A stretch of 64,000 nt of DNA from Streptomyces celluloflavus (GCA_000720995.1 JOEL01000003.1:248001-312000); one strand, 5' to 3'; counted from the first letter of the stretch, positions 36,538-45,485 are shown. Notes: generated by a model not told the origin, from the letters alone. A program made the numbers and translations.

Positions 36538-36585
36538 CGAACCGCCGCCGCCGACCGGGCAGTTCCGGTCGGCGGCGGCGGTTCG
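36538..36585. terminator. Bidirectional hairpin terminator between convergent operons
   Basis: A perfect 19-bp stem (CGAACCGCCGCCGCCGACC and its complement) with a 10-base loop fills the space between the permease stop (36514) and the MbtH-like stop (36596). It can terminate both converging operons. Confidence 0.88.
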
Positions 36586-36595
36586 CGGTGTGCGG

Positions 36596-36781
36596 TCAGT
36601 TTCCGGCGGCCTCGGCGTGTGCCAGGCAGGCCGCGTACGAGGCCGGTCCGTGGACGGTGTGCCAGCCCGCGGGGACGGCGATATGGCCCGGCCACAGGGA
36701 GCGGTCGCCGTGCCCGTCGGCGAGCACCAGGTGGGTGGCGGCGGCGGACTCCGTCGGGTCGAAGGGCGCGGTGGGGGTCAT
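36596..36781 (-). CDS. MbtH-like protein
   Basis: A 61-residue protein missed by simple length cut-offs. It carries the MbtH pattern HLVLADGHGDRSLWPGHIAV, then PAGW and HGPASYAACLAHA, with the conserved Ser-Leu-Trp-Pro and Trp residues. MbtH proteins bind adenylation domains and are often needed for their folding and activity, so it should serve the synthetase encoded immediately upstream. Its ATG overlaps the synthetase stop (ATGA). It is the last gene of the dhbA operon. Confidence 0.93.
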   Translation of the reverse strand: MTPTAPFDPTESAAATHLVLADGHGDRSLWPGHIAVPAGWHTVHGPASYAACLAHAEAAGN

Positions 36782-39700
36782 CCGTCGAGTTCCTTCAGCC
36801 GGGCGGCGAGCACCGCCGCGATGGTGTCGAGGTGCGGTGCCTGGGTCATCTGCGGGTGCAGGCAGTCGATCTCGTGGGCGCGCAGCGCGCCGCTGACGTA
36901 GGGCGTCCACGCCTCGTGGGTCAGCCAGTCCTCGGCGCGGGGCGCCGCGGCGGTGAAGAAGAGCACCTCGCCGTCGAAGACGCGGTGGTGGTGGGCGCGC
37001 ATCAGCCGGGCGTTGTTGACGACGATGTCCACGACGGCGGAGAGGGTGCGCTCGGAGAGTCCGGCCAGCGCGCTGCCCTCGCGCTGGAGCGTGCCGAGCA
37101 CGTCCTCGCGGGTGAGTTCGTCGGTGCGGTCGAAGCCGGCCATCCGCAGCAGTGCGGTCAGCGCGTCCGTCTCGCCCGGTACGGCCTGGTCGCGCCACTG
37201 GTCGGAGGGGTAGGCGTCCAGCATGGCGAGCAACTCGACCCGCTCGCCCGCCTCCTGGAGGAGTACCGCGACGGTGTGCGCGAGGACGCCGCCGACGGAC
37301 CAGCCGAGCAGCCGGTAGGGGCCGTGCGGCTGGACGCGGCGGAGCTGGCCGGCGTAGTCGGCCGCCATCTCCTCCAGCGTGGCCGGCAGGGGTTCGTCGT
37401 GGACCAGTCCGCGGGCCTGGAGGCCGTGCACGGGCTGGTGCGCGTCGAGGTGGGCGAGCAGCCCGGAGTAGCACCAGCTGATACCGCCCGCCGGGTGCAG
37501 GACGAAGAGCGGGGTGCGGTCGCCGTGGGGGCGCAGCGGCAGCAGCACGCCGAGGGCGTCGTCCGCGCTGCCGGTCCCGGCGCCGAGCTTCGTGGCGAGC
37601 GCGGCGGGGGTCGGCGCCTGGAAGAGGGTGCCGATGGTGAGGTCCGTCCCCAGCGCGTCGCGCACCCGGGCGACCAGCCGGGCCGCGAGCAGCGAGGTGC
37701 CGCCGAGGTCGAAGAAACCGTCGTCCACCCCGACCGACGGCAGGCCCAGGGCGTCGGCGAACAGCCGGGCGAGGGTCTCCTCCTGGTGGGTGCGCGGTGC
37801 CCGGTCGCCGGTAACGGCGGTGGGGGCGGGCAGCGCGCCGCGGTCCAGCTTGCCGTTGGGGCTGAGCGGGAAGTCGTCGAGGACGAGTACCGCGCCGGGC
37901 ACCATGTAGTCGGGCAGCGTCGCGGCGAGCCGAGTGCGCAGTTCCTCGGGGTCGGGGGCGGGGGCGGGGTGCGCGGCGGTGACATAGCCGACCAGCCGCT
38001 GGTCGCCGGGCCGGTCCTCGCGGACCAGGACGCAGGCCCCGGTGACGGCGGGCGCGGCCGCCAGCGCCGCCTCGATCTCGCCGAGTTCGATGCGCAGCCC
38101 GCGCAGTTTGACCTGGTGGTCGGTGCGCCCGAGGTACTCCACCTCGCCGTCCGCCGTCCAGCGGGCCAGGTCTCCGGTGCGGTACATCCGGGTGCCCGGG
38201 GCGCCGTAGGGGTCGGCCACGAAGCGGGTGGCGGTGAGCCCGGGGCGGCCGAGGTAGGCGGTGGCGAGCTGGGGGCCGGCGAGGTACAGCTCGCCGGGGA
38301 TGCCCGGCGGGCACGGCTGGAGGGCCGCGTCCAGGACGTACAGCCGGGTGTTCCAGACGGGCCGCCCGATGGGCACCGGGCCGTCCTCGCCGGGCCGGCA
38401 GGCGTGGTACGTGACGTCGACGGCTGCTTCGGTCGGGCCGTACAGGTTGTGCAGCGGCACTCCGGGCAGCACCCGGGCGAAGTCCTGCGCCGTCTCGCGC
38501 GCCAGCGCCTCGCCGCTGCAGAAGACCCGGCGCAGCCCGGTGCAGCGCGCGGCGTCCGGTTCCGCGAGGAAGACCTGGAGCATGGAGGGCACGAAGTGGC
38601 AGGTGGTGACGGCCTGTTCGCGGATGGTGCGGGCCAGGTAGGCCGGGTCCTTGTGGCCGCCGGGCTCGGCGACGACGAGGGTGGCGCCCTCGCGCAGCGG
38701 CCAGAAGAACTCCCATACGGACACGTCGAAGCCGGCGGGTGTCTTCTGCAGCACCCGGTCGCCCGCGGTCAGCGGGTAGGCGGCCTGCATCCACCGCAGC
38801 CGGTTGTCGATCGCGGCGTGCGGGACGACGACGCCCTTGGGGCGGCCGGTGGAGCCGGAGGTGTAGATGACGTACGCGGGGTGCCGCGGGGTCAGCGCGC
38901 GGGGCGGGGTGATGTCGAGGTGGGCGGAGAGGTCGAGCCCGTCGAGGACGACGGTGGGCGGGCCGGTCTCCGGCAGCCGGCCGGCGACATCGGTGAGGAC
39001 GCAGACGGGTGCGGCGTCCTCGACCATGCCCACGAGCCGGTCGGCCGGGTGGTCCGGGTCGAGCGGCAGGTAGGCGCCGCCCGCCTTCAGGACCGCCAGC
39101 AGGGCGATGACCAGGTCGGCCGAGCGCGGCAGCGCGACGGCGACGACCGCTCCGGGGCGCACACCCAGCGTGGCCAGGTGCCGGGCGAGCCGGTTGGCGC
39201 GGCCGGTGAGCTGTGCGTAGCTGAGGGTCAGATCGCCGTGGACGAGGGCGGGGGCGTCGGGGGTGCGGATGGCCTGCGCCTCGACGGGGCCGATCAGGGT
39301 GGTCGCCGGCACGGCGCGGGCCGTGTCGTTGAACTCCGTCAGCACCAGGTGACGTTCGGCGGCGGTGGCGATGCCGTGGACGGCCAGCGGGGCGTGCGGG
39401 TCGGCGGCCGCGATCCGGTCGAGCAGATCCAGGAACCGGTCCTGGTGGGCGGCGAGTTCCCGGGCCGTGTAGAGGGCCGGGTTGCCGTCGTGGTCGATAC
39501 GCAGTCCGCCGCCGTCGCCCCGGTCGTAGATGTTGACGGTCAGATCGTCGACCGGGCCCGCGGACAGGTTGTGGGCCGTGCAGGGGGCGCCGGCGAAGTC
39601 CAGCGCGTAGTCGAAGGGCATGACGTTGACCAGCGGGCCGGTGAGCGCCCGCCGCTCGCCGAGCAGTCCGAGGTCGCGCCGGATGTCCTCGTAGCGGTAG

Positions 39701-40704
39701 CGCTGGTGGCGGCGGGCGGCGCGGATGCCGAGGACGACCTGGCGGGTGAGTTCGGCGAACGTCGCCTGCGGGGTGACGGTCAGCCGCAGCGGCAGCACGT
39801 TCATGACCATGCCGGGGATACGCAGCGCGGCGGAGCCCAGCCGGCCCATCATCGGCAGGCCGAGGACGACCTCGGCGCTGCCGGTGGCGCGGGCGACGTA
39901 CAGCGCCTGGGTGGCGATCAGGACTTCCGGCCAGGTGGCGCGGACGGCGCCGGCCAGCGTCTCGATCCGGTCGCGGACATCGGTGCCGAGCGTGCTGGTG
40001 CGGCGCAGGAAGGTACGCGAGGGCAGGGCGCCGCGCCCGGCCAGGGTGGGCACGTCGGGGCGGTCGGCGAAGGTGTCGCTCCAGTGCGCGCGGTCCTTCT
40101 CGTACGCCTCACCGGCGCGGTACGCGGCGTCCTCGGCGACGAGTTCCGCGAGCCGCCCGAAGGGGCTGGGCCCGGCCTCCTCGCCCGCGGCGAGGGCGCT
40201 GTAGACCTCGGCGACCCGACGGGCGACCAGCGCGTAGCCGAAGCCGTCCAGGACGATGTGGTGCACCCGCTGGTACCAGAGCCAGCGCCGCTCGCCCACC
40301 CGGAAGAGGGCGTGCCGGAAGAGCGGTCCGGTGGCCAGGTCGAAGGGGTCCGCGAGGTCGTCGCGCATCCAGGCGCGGGCGACCGCGTCCGGGTCGCCCT
40401 GGTCGCGCAGGTCCGCGGCGTGCATCGGGAAGCCATGCCCGGACGGTTCGATCTCCAGGGCGAACTGCCGTGGTCCGGCGGGGGTGTCCTCGATGCGGAC
40501 GCGCAACGCGTCCGTCTCGCCGACGGTCCGGTGCAGCGCCTCGGCGAAGCGCGCCGGGTCCAGCGTGCCGTGGATCTCGACGCATTCCGCGGTGTTCTGC
40601 GCGGGGCTGTCCGGGTCGAGGGCCTGGGCGTACCACATACCGGATTGCGCGGCGGTGAGCGGTGCGCCGCCCGCGGTAGCGGTCCCGGCCGGGGCGGCGG
40701 TCAT
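36778..40704 (-). CDS. dhbF: Single-module NRPS (C-A-T-TE), enterobactin synthetase F type
   Basis: A 1308-residue protein. The condensation domain (to about residue 440) has HHIVLDG. The adenylation domain has YTSGSTGRPKG, YRTGDLARW and NGKLDRGALP; reading pocket positions from FDVSVWEFF, TTCHFVPS, RRVFCSGEAL, HNLYGPTE and AAVDVTYH gives D-V-W-H-F-S-L-V-D plus the usual Lys, the EntF serine code. The carrier Ser is in LGGTSLLAARL near residue 1000, and the thioesterase has GWSVGG from about residue 1063. It should join dihydroxybenzoate to serine and cyclise three units. It overlaps genes on both sides. Confidence 0.95.
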   Translation of the reverse strand: MTAAPAGTATAGGAPLTAAQSGMWYAQALDPDSPAQNTAECVEIHGTLDPARFAEALHRTVGETDALRVRIEDTPAGPRQFALEIEPSGHGFPMHAADLRDQGDPDAVARAWMRDDLADPFDLATGPLFRHALFRVGERRWLWYQRVHHIVLDGFGYALVARRVAEVYSALAAGEEAGPSPFGRLAELVAEDAAYRAGEAYEKDRAHWSDTFADRPDVPTLAGRGALPSRTFLRRTSTLGTDVRDRIETLAGAVRATWPEVLIATQALYVARATGSAEVVLGLPMMGRLGSAALRIPGMVMNVLPLRLTVTPQATFAELTRQVVLGIRAARRHQRYRYEDIRRDLGLLGERRALTGPLVNVMPFDYALDFAGAPCTAHNLSAGPVDDLTVNIYDRGDGGGLRIDHDGNPALYTARELAAHQDRFLDLLDRIAAADPHAPLAVHGIATAAERHLVLTEFNDTARAVPATTLIGPVEAQAIRTPDAPALVHGDLTLSYAQLTGRANRLARHLATLGVRPGAVVAVALPRSADLVIALLAVLKAGGAYLPLDPDHPADRLVGMVEDAAPVCVLTDVAGRLPETGPPTVVLDGLDLSAHLDITPPRALTPRHPAYVIYTSGSTGRPKGVVVPHAAIDNRLRWMQAAYPLTAGDRVLQKTPAGFDVSVWEFFWPLREGATLVVAEPGGHKDPAYLARTIREQAVTTCHFVPSMLQVFLAEPDAARCTGLRRVFCSGEALARETAQDFARVLPGVPLHNLYGPTEAAVDVTYHACRPGEDGPVPIGRPVWNTRLYVLDAALQPCPPGIPGELYLAGPQLATAYLGRPGLTATRFVADPYGAPGTRMYRTGDLARWTADGEVEYLGRTDHQVKLRGLRIELGEIEAALAAAPAVTGACVLVREDRPGDQRLVGYVTAAHPAPAPDPEELRTRLAATLPDYMVPGAVLVLDDFPLSPNGKLDRGALPAPTAVTGDRAPRTHQEETLARLFADALGLPSVGVDDGFFDLGGTSLLAARLVARVRDALGTDLTIGTLFQAPTPAALATKLGAGTGSADDALGVLLPLRPHGDRTPLFVLHPAGGISWCYSGLLAHLDAHQPVHGLQARGLVHDEPLPATLEEMAADYAGQLRRVQPHGPYRLLGWSVGGVLAHTVAVLLQEAGERVELLAMLDAYPSDQWRDQAVPGETDALTALLRMAGFDRTDELTREDVLGTLQREGSALAGLSERTLSAVVDIVVNNARLMRAHHHRVFDGEVLFFTAAAPRAEDWLTHEAWTPYVSGALRAHEIDCLHPQMTQAPHLDTIAAVLAARLKELDG

Positions 40705-40931
40705 GGCGCGACCCCCAGCAGTGCCGCCCAGGCGTCGATGGCGGGGCGTTCGGCGAGGTCGACGAAGGTCGTCTCGATGCCGTGGTCGCGGCGCCAGCGG
40801 CCGATCAGGCTCATGATGCGGATCGAGTCGAGGCCGTAGTCCACGAGGTTCTCGTCGTCGGGGATGTCGGCCGGGTCCTCGCCGAGCGTCTCGGCGACAT
40901 CGGCGCGTATCTGCTGCAGTGTCAGGGCCAT
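40701..40931 (-). CDS. Stand-alone aryl carrier protein
   Basis: A 76-residue acyl-carrier protein with the phosphopantetheine site GLDSIRIMSL at Ser36, the form typical of aryl carrier proteins. DhbE should load dihydroxybenzoate on it and the NRPS condensation domain should accept it. In EntB and DhbB this domain is fused to isochorismatase; here it is separate, 5 bp downstream of that gene. The stop overlaps the NRPS start (ATGA). Confidence 0.93.
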   Translation of the reverse strand: MALTLQQIRADVAETLGEDPADIPDDENLVDYGLDSIRIMSLIGRWRRDHGIETTFVDLAERPAIDAWAALLGVAP

Positions 40932-40936
40932 CGCGG

Positions 40937-41581
40937 TCAGACCCCCTCGATGCCCTGGCACAGGGCGTCGGTGGTGGTGAGCCGCGCGCACTTGTCCGCC
41001 GCCCAGCGCAGCGCCTGCTGGTGGTCGGCGGCCGAGAAGTCGGCGACGGCGTCGGCGACGACGAATGCCTGGATGTCGCGCATCCACGCGTCGCAGGCCG
41101 TCATCAGTACGCCGATGTGCGCGTAGACGCCGACCACGACGAGCTGGTCGCGGCCGAGGCCGGCGAGCTGCTCGCCGAGGTCGGTACGGGCGAACGCGCT
41201 GTACTTCCACTTGGTCAGCAGGGTGTCGCCGGGCTGCGGGGCGACGGGTGCGGCGATGGCCGCGGCGTCCGCCGGTTCGGCCGGCAGTCCGGGGCCCCAG
41301 AAGTCCTGCTGGAGTCCGCGCTGGTCGGGGGTCTGGCCGGCGGGCTGCGCGGAGTAGACGACGGGGATGCCCGACGCGCGGCAGGCGGCCGTCAACCGGC
41401 CCACGTTCTCCAGGAGTTCGGTGAGCGGCGCGGCCCCTTCGGTGAAGGCGCGCAGGAAGTAGTTCTGGAGGTCGTGCACGAGCAGTACGGCCCGGCTGGG
41501 GTCCACGGTCCAGTCGACGCGCTGGGCGGGCAGCGCGTCGGGGGTGGGCATGGGGTACGGGGCGATGGCGGGGAGCGCCAT
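40937..41581 (-). CDS. dhbB: Isochorismatase
   Basis: A 214-residue hydrolase giving 2,3-dihydro-2,3-dihydroxybenzoate and pyruvate from isochorismate. Asp37 in LLVHDLQNYFL and Lys124 in TKWKYSAF are the catalytic pair, and GVYAHIGVLMTACDAWMRDI is the conserved loop where related hydrolases place a Cys. It ends without the carrier domain found in EntB, which is encoded next. ATG at 41581 has GAAAGG upstream. A 116-bp gap separates it from dhbA. Confidence 0.95.
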   Translation of the reverse strand: MALPAIAPYPMPTPDALPAQRVDWTVDPSRAVLLVHDLQNYFLRAFTEGAAPLTELLENVGRLTAACRASGIPVVYSAQPAGQTPDQRGLQQDFWGPGLPAEPADAAAIAAPVAPQPGDTLLTKWKYSAFARTDLGEQLAGLGRDQLVVVGVYAHIGVLMTACDAWMRDIQAFVVADAVADFSAADHQQALRWAADKCARLTTTDALCQGIEGV

Positions 41582-41697
41582 GACAGGGCCTTTCGCTGGT
41601 GAAGGGGTGGGGGTGTCGGAGCTGCGGGGGCCGGGCGGCCGGGGCCGTCGTACGGGCGGTCGCCGGCGGGCGTGCGGGCCGTCGGGTGCGGGCGGCG

Positions 41698-42477
41698 TCA
41701 GGCGCGCAGCGTCGCGCCGCCGTCGACGTACAGATCGTGCATGGTGATGTGCCGGGCGCGGTCCGAGACGAGGAAGCCGACGGCCTCGGCGATGTCGCGG
41801 GGTTCGGCGATCCGGCCGAGCGGGATGCCGACCCGGTAGGACTCGGGGTCGCCGTCGATGATGCGGTCGCGGGCCTCCGGTCCGGTCCACAGCTGCCGCT
41901 GCATGGGGGTGTCGGTGGAGCCGGGCGAGACGACGTTGCACCGTACGCCGCTGCGGGCCAGTTCGAGGCCGAGGCATTTGGTGAAGAGCGTCGCGGCGGC
42001 CTTGGAGGCGGCGTACGCGGCCATTCCGGCGCGCGGCACCCCGGCCGCGTTGGAGCCCACGGTGACGATGCAGCCGCTGCGCCGGGTGGTCATGGTGCGC
42101 GCCGCGGCGCGGGAGAGCTGGAAGACGCCGGTGGTGTTCACGGCGAAGGTGTCGTCCCAGTCCTGGTCGGTGAGTTCCACGACGGGCGCGGTCCGCAGCA
42201 CACCGGCGACGTTGACCAGGATGTCCAGCGGCCCGGCGGTGCGTTCGGCGTCGGCCACCAGGGCGTCGACGGCCGCGCGGTCGGTGATGTCGACGGCACG
42301 GCCGGTGATCCGGCCGGCGCCGTACTCGTCCTCCAGGGCGGTGACGCCGTCGGCGTCCCGGTCCACGGCGACCACCCGCGCACCCTGGTCGGCCAGCAGT
42401 CGCGCCACGGCCTCCCCTATGCCCCGGCCCGCGCCGGTGACCAGTGCCGTCCGGCCGGAAAGTTCGGTTTCCCGCAC
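41698..42477 (-). CDS. dhbA: 2,3-dihydro-2,3-dihydroxybenzoate dehydrogenase
   Basis: A 259-residue short-chain dehydrogenase: cofactor site [26 protein letters not shown], catalytic Ser region VGSNAAG and YAASKAA with Tyr and Lys. It oxidises the isochorismatase product to 2,3-dihydroxybenzoate with NAD+. I place the start at the GTG at 42477 because AGGGGA lies 6 bp upstream; an earlier GTG at 42492 would add five residues. It is the first gene of the minus-strand operon ending with the MbtH gene and is controlled by the iron box at 42505-42523. Confidence 0.93.
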   Translation of the reverse strand: MRETELSGRTALVTGAGRGIGEAVARLLADQGARVVAVDRDADGVTALEDEYGAGRITGRAVDITDRAAVDALVADAERTAGPLDILVNVAGVLRTAPVVELTDQDWDDTFAVNTTGVFQLSRAAARTMTTRRSGCIVTVGSNAAGVPRAGMAAYAASKAAATLFTKCLGLELARSGVRCNVVSPGSTDTPMQRQLWTGPEARDRIIDGDPESYRVGIPLGRIAEPRDIAEAVGFLVSDRARHITMHDLYVDGGATLRA

Positions 42478-42504
42478 GCCGTTTCCCCTCACTCACGTCA
42501 TCAC

Positions 42505-42523
42505 TTAGGCAAGCCTAACCTAA
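42505..42523. promoter_or_regulatory. Iron box upstream of dhbA operon
   Basis: TTAGGCAAGCCTAACCTAA differs from the DtxR/DmdR consensus at only a few central positions. It lies 28 bp upstream of the dhbA GTG, where a bound repressor would block the promoter. Confidence 0.9.
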
Positions 42524-42653
42524 CACGAAGATCGCGAGCGCGGGCGCCGCCCCGGCCGGGCGCCCGGCCCGGTGGGTGTCAACGGCGGCCACCCGCAAAG
42601 ACGTTGCACCCGGCCGGGTTCCGGTGCGGGCCCGGACCCCGGCCGGCCCTCCC

Positions 42654-43103
42654 CTACCGCGCCCGGTTGGCCGGATCGAACGCGTAGCCGACCTGCCGTA
42701 CGGTGCGGATCAGCGTCCGGTGGCCGGGGCCGAGCTTGCTCCGCAGGCGGGCGATGTGGACATCGACGGTGCGCGTGTACCCCACGGGGGTCTGCTGCCA
42801 CACCAGCTCCATCAGCTGCGGGCGGCTGTAGACCCGCCGCCGGTTGGCGACGAGATGGGCGAGGAGTTCGAACTCCATGCAGGTCAGCTCCAGTTGGCGC
42901 CCGTCGACCTCGACACTGCGGGAATCGCAGTCGACCACGAGACCGCGGACGCGGTGCACCGGGGCCCGGGGCGGTTCCGCGGCCCGTGGTGCGATGGCCG
43001 GCGGCCGCGGTACGGGGCGGGCGGGGTCGCCCCGCCGTAACTCCGCGGCCGTGGCGACGCGGTCGCGGTAAACGCGGTGGACCAATCGGTGACGCAGGGT
43101 CAT
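42654..43103 (-). CDS. OmpR-type winged-helix regulator without receiver domain
   Basis: A 149-residue protein whose C-terminal 100 residues form an OmpR/PhoB DNA-binding domain: LELTCMEFELLAHLVANRRR, YSRPQLMELVWQQTPVGYTR, then TVDVHIARLRSKLGP and IRTVRQVGYAF. The N-terminal 50 residues are basic and Pro-rich, with no receiver domain, so it is not a normal two-component partner. ATG at 43103 has AGGAG 5 bp upstream. It stands between the siderophore operon and the Nramp gene, all on one strand; its targets are unknown. Confidence 0.88.
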   Translation of the reverse strand: MTLRHRLVHRVYRDRVATAAELRRGDPARPVPRPPAIAPRAAEPPRAPVHRVRGLVVDCDSRSVEVDGRQLELTCMEFELLAHLVANRRRVYSRPQLMELVWQQTPVGYTRTVDVHIARLRSKLGPGHRTLIRTVRQVGYAFDPANRAR

Positions 43104-43261
43104 AGCTGCTCCTGACGGGTTCGGTGGTGCGGGAAATCGGGTGCGGTGCGGGACCGGGCGGACCCGCACCGCCGGTATGGAAGACGGAAACGAGCGCCCG
43201 AGGCGTTCCACCGGGCGCCGGATCCGGCGCCCGGGTCAGGGGGCCCGGACCGCCCCACGGT

Positions 43262-44902
43262 TCAACCGCCCAGCGCCACTTGGACGATCTTGACGACGAC
43301 CAGGATCATCGCGATGAACAGATAGGTCCGCAGGGTGCCCATGCCGATCCTGCGGGTGGTGGACATGGCCGGGCGGGTCAGGGTCTCCAGCGGCGGCATC
43401 CGCCAGGTGTCCCGGCCGGTGCGGTCGACCGGGTCCTGCCTGGCCGCGGTGCGGCGCCGGGTGCCGGCGTAACCGGCCGCGAGGATGCCGGCGGCGGCGC
43501 AGCCGGCCATGATGTCGATGATCGCGTCGGCGCTGATGTCGGGGAAGAGCACGGAGGCGGTCAGGACGACGGACAGGGACACCAGCACGCCCACCACGAC
43601 GGCGGTGAAGGCGTTGGTACGGGGGCCGTTGACCCACGGGCCGAGGACCTGCTTGTCGTTGCAGAGCAGCAGCAGGAAGACCGAGGCGGACGGCAGCAGG
43701 ACACCGGCGAGGGTCTGTACGCCCTCGGTGAGCAGGCCGAGCGGGGAGCCGGGGATCAGCACGATCGCGGCGGCCGCCGCGACCAGCCCGGCATAGATGG
43801 CGTAGAAGCCCTTGGCGCCCTTGACCCCGCGGTGCAGGGAGTGCTTCATGCCGAAGACGTCACCGATGGCGTAGGCGGTGGAGAGCGACACCGCGAACGC
43901 GCCGATGACGGAGGCGTCCAGGAGGGCGATGGCGTACAGGACTCCGGCGAGCTTGCCGGCGTGGACCTCCAGACCGTGGGCGATACCGGCGGCGTCGCCG
44001 AAGTTCCCGAAGCCGGTGGTGCCGGCGAACGCGGCGGCGGTGAAGCCCATCATGGCGGCGCCGCCGATGACGACGATGACGATGCCGATCCACAGGTCGG
44101 CCTTCTCGTAGCGCATGAACCGCGGGGTGATGCGCTTGTCGATGACGTACGACTGCTGGAAGAACAGCTGCCAGGGGGCGACCGTGGTGCCGACGATGCC
44201 GATGATCAGCAGTATGACGGTGGACAGCTCACCGGAGCCGCCGGGCAGGCCGGGGGTGATGAGGCCGAGCGCCATCTGCGAGGCCGCGGGGTGGACGAGG
44301 AAGTAGACCGGCACCAGCAGCAGGGACGCCGCGCACAGGCAGATCGCGATCCGCTCGAAGCGGCGGAAGGAGCCGGTGAACGCGGAGGCGACGATGACGA
44401 GCGCGGCCAGGACGACCGAGGCGGCCTTGGGCAGCCCCAGATATCCGGCGGCGAGGGTGATCCCGATGAACTCCGTCACCAGGGTCAGCGCATTGAGCAG
44501 GAACAGGTCGATCACGCTGAACGCGCCCCAGAACTTCCCGAACCGCTCCAGGATCAGCCGCGCGTGCCCCACCCCGGTCACCGCGCCGAGCCGCAGGACC
44601 ATCTCCTGATTGACGTAGAGGACGGGGACGAGCAGCAGCAGGGTCCACAGCAGGTGGGTGCCGTAGTTCTGCCCGGCCTGGCCGTAGGTGGCGAACGCGC
44701 CCGCGTCGTTGTCGCCGACCATCACGATCAGGCCGGGGCCGACTATCGCCAGCAGGGTCTTGAGCTTGGCGGACAGGCCCCGGCGCGCGCCGTGGTCGTC
44801 GAGCCTGATGGTGCCGAGCGCGCCCTGGATGTCGCCGAGATGCGCGTCATCCAGTACGGCGGCGCGCTCCGCCGGTACCGGGTCGAGTGCGGTGTGGGTC
44901 AT
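43262..44902 (-). CDS. Divergent Nramp-family transporter, probable Mg2+ importer
   Basis: A 546-residue SLC11/Nramp-like protein with about eleven helices. GPGLIVMVGDNDAGAFATYG occupies the first-helix site, but the classical Asp-Pro-Gly-Asn is replaced by Asp64-Asn65-Asp66-Ala67; in helix 6, GTTVAPWQLFFQQ stands where Met-Pro-His is expected. Loss of the helix-6 Met is a feature of Nramp-related magnesium transporters. An M-box magnesium riboswitch upstream (45215-45385) independently supports Mg2+. Helical content continues to the C-terminus. ATG at 44902 has GGGAGG 8 bp upstream. Confidence 0.85.
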   Translation of the reverse strand: MTHTALDPVPAERAAVLDDAHLGDIQGALGTIRLDDHGARRGLSAKLKTLLAIVGPGLIVMVGDNDAGAFATYGQAGQNYGTHLLWTLLLLVPVLYVNQEMVLRLGAVTGVGHARLILERFGKFWGAFSVIDLFLLNALTLVTEFIGITLAAGYLGLPKAASVVLAALVIVASAFTGSFRRFERIAICLCAASLLLVPVYFLVHPAASQMALGLITPGLPGGSGELSTVILLIIGIVGTTVAPWQLFFQQSYVIDKRITPRFMRYEKADLWIGIVIVVIGGAAMMGFTAAAFAGTTGFGNFGDAAGIAHGLEVHAGKLAGVLYAIALLDASVIGAFAVSLSTAYAIGDVFGMKHSLHRGVKGAKGFYAIYAGLVAAAAAIVLIPGSPLGLLTEGVQTLAGVLLPSASVFLLLLCNDKQVLGPWVNGPRTNAFTAVVVGVLVSLSVVLTASVLFPDISADAIIDIMAGCAAAGILAAGYAGTRRRTAARQDPVDRTGRDTWRMPPLETLTRPAMSTTRRIGMGTLRTYLFIAMILVVVKIVQVALGG

Positions 44903-45052
44903 GGCAAGCCTCCCGAACCCCTTGACAGGGCGAGGTGTTGGGGGGCACGCGGCAGCGGTCCGCCGGCGGGCGGGCGCAGCCCGGCACCCCGGGGCGGCGA
45001 TCGGCCGCACGGGGGCAGGGTGGGAGCGCGAACGCGCCGGTGGAGAAGGTGG

Positions 45053-45130
45053 TTACCGGGTGCCGGAGAAGAACGAGAACATGCAGAGTGGGGCGCAACC
45101 ACGGCCCGGTCTACTGCCACCGCTGTCCAT
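45053..45130 (-). CDS. 25-residue upstream ORF between M-box and Nramp gene
   Basis: An ATG at 45130 preceded by GGGAGGAGG at ideal spacing opens a 25-codon frame beginning MDSGGSRPGRGCAPLCMFSF and ending FSGTR before TAA. It contains two Cys and no Gln/Asn. It lies on the riboswitch transcript about 150 bp before the transporter start. The strong ribosome site suggests that it is translated and may act as a leader peptide; Pro- and Cys-rich leader peptides regulate other Mg2+ genes, but any role here is inference. Confidence 0.5.
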   Translation of the reverse strand: MDSGGSRPGRGCAPLCMFSFFSGTR

Positions 45131-45191
45131 GCCGCTCGCCTCCTCCCGGCCGGGGACGCACTGGGCGTCACAGCGACTCGGCAAGGAGCGG

Positions 45192-45210
45192 ACCGGCCCG
45201 CACGGCCGGT
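45192..45210 (-). other. Hairpin directly after the M-box, possible expression platform
   Basis: ACCGGCC and its complement form a 7-bp stem with a 5-base loop immediately 3' of the M-box on the transcript strand. It could be a terminator or sequester downstream RNA; there is no U-run. Confidence 0.4.
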
Positions 45211-45214
45211 TCAC

Positions 45215-45385
45215 CCCAACTCGTCAGAGCTTTGGCACTGCACGGCGTAATCCCTCGTCGAGGGCAGCCACTTGGGGTCACCCCTTAGGCCGGGGAGACC
45301 TGTCCTGACCCTGGGCGTCTCTCGATGTCGTGGGGTCAGTGGCCTGTGTCCGTGCAGAAGCCTCACCGAACGAGGTGCCTTTCTG
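45215..45385 (-). ncRNA. M-box (ykoK-type) magnesium riboswitch
   Basis: On the minus strand the sequence follows the M-box consensus: 5' CCTCGTTCGGTGAGGCTTCT near 45375, then ACACAGGCCACTG, GAGACGCCCAGGGTCAGGAC, AGGTCTCC, AAGTGGCTG, and the 3' block CAGTGCCAAAGCTCTGACGA near 45230. The end blocks can pair (CTCGT with ACGAG) to form the closing helix. M-boxes bind Mg2+ and turn expression off when it is abundant. It lies about 310 bp upstream of the Nramp-like gene on the same strand. Confidence 0.92.
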
Positions 45386-45396
45386 CATTCGTCTGA

Positions 45397-45427
45397 AGAA
45401 TAGACCCACACTTGCGCGTTGACGCAA
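45397..45427 (-). promoter_or_regulatory. Tentative promoter of the M-box transcript
   Basis: On the minus strand TTGCGT and TATTCT are separated by 19 bp and end about 12 bp before the riboswitch. The spacer is longer than ideal. The -35 region also lies in a small inverted repeat (TTGCG and CGCAA arms). Confidence 0.35.
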
Positions 45428-45485
45428 CTATTTGACGAAGACTTGGCGCGTTCGCCACCCCCTCGACAGCCAACACCGGCTCGGC

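Noticed and set aside
35548-40839. Very long plus-strand open frame (over 1700 codons) opposite the NRPS
   Set aside because: It is an antisense shadow caused by high GC; its translation is Gly/Arg/Val-rich with no domains, while the minus strand encodes an unmistakable NRPS and companions.
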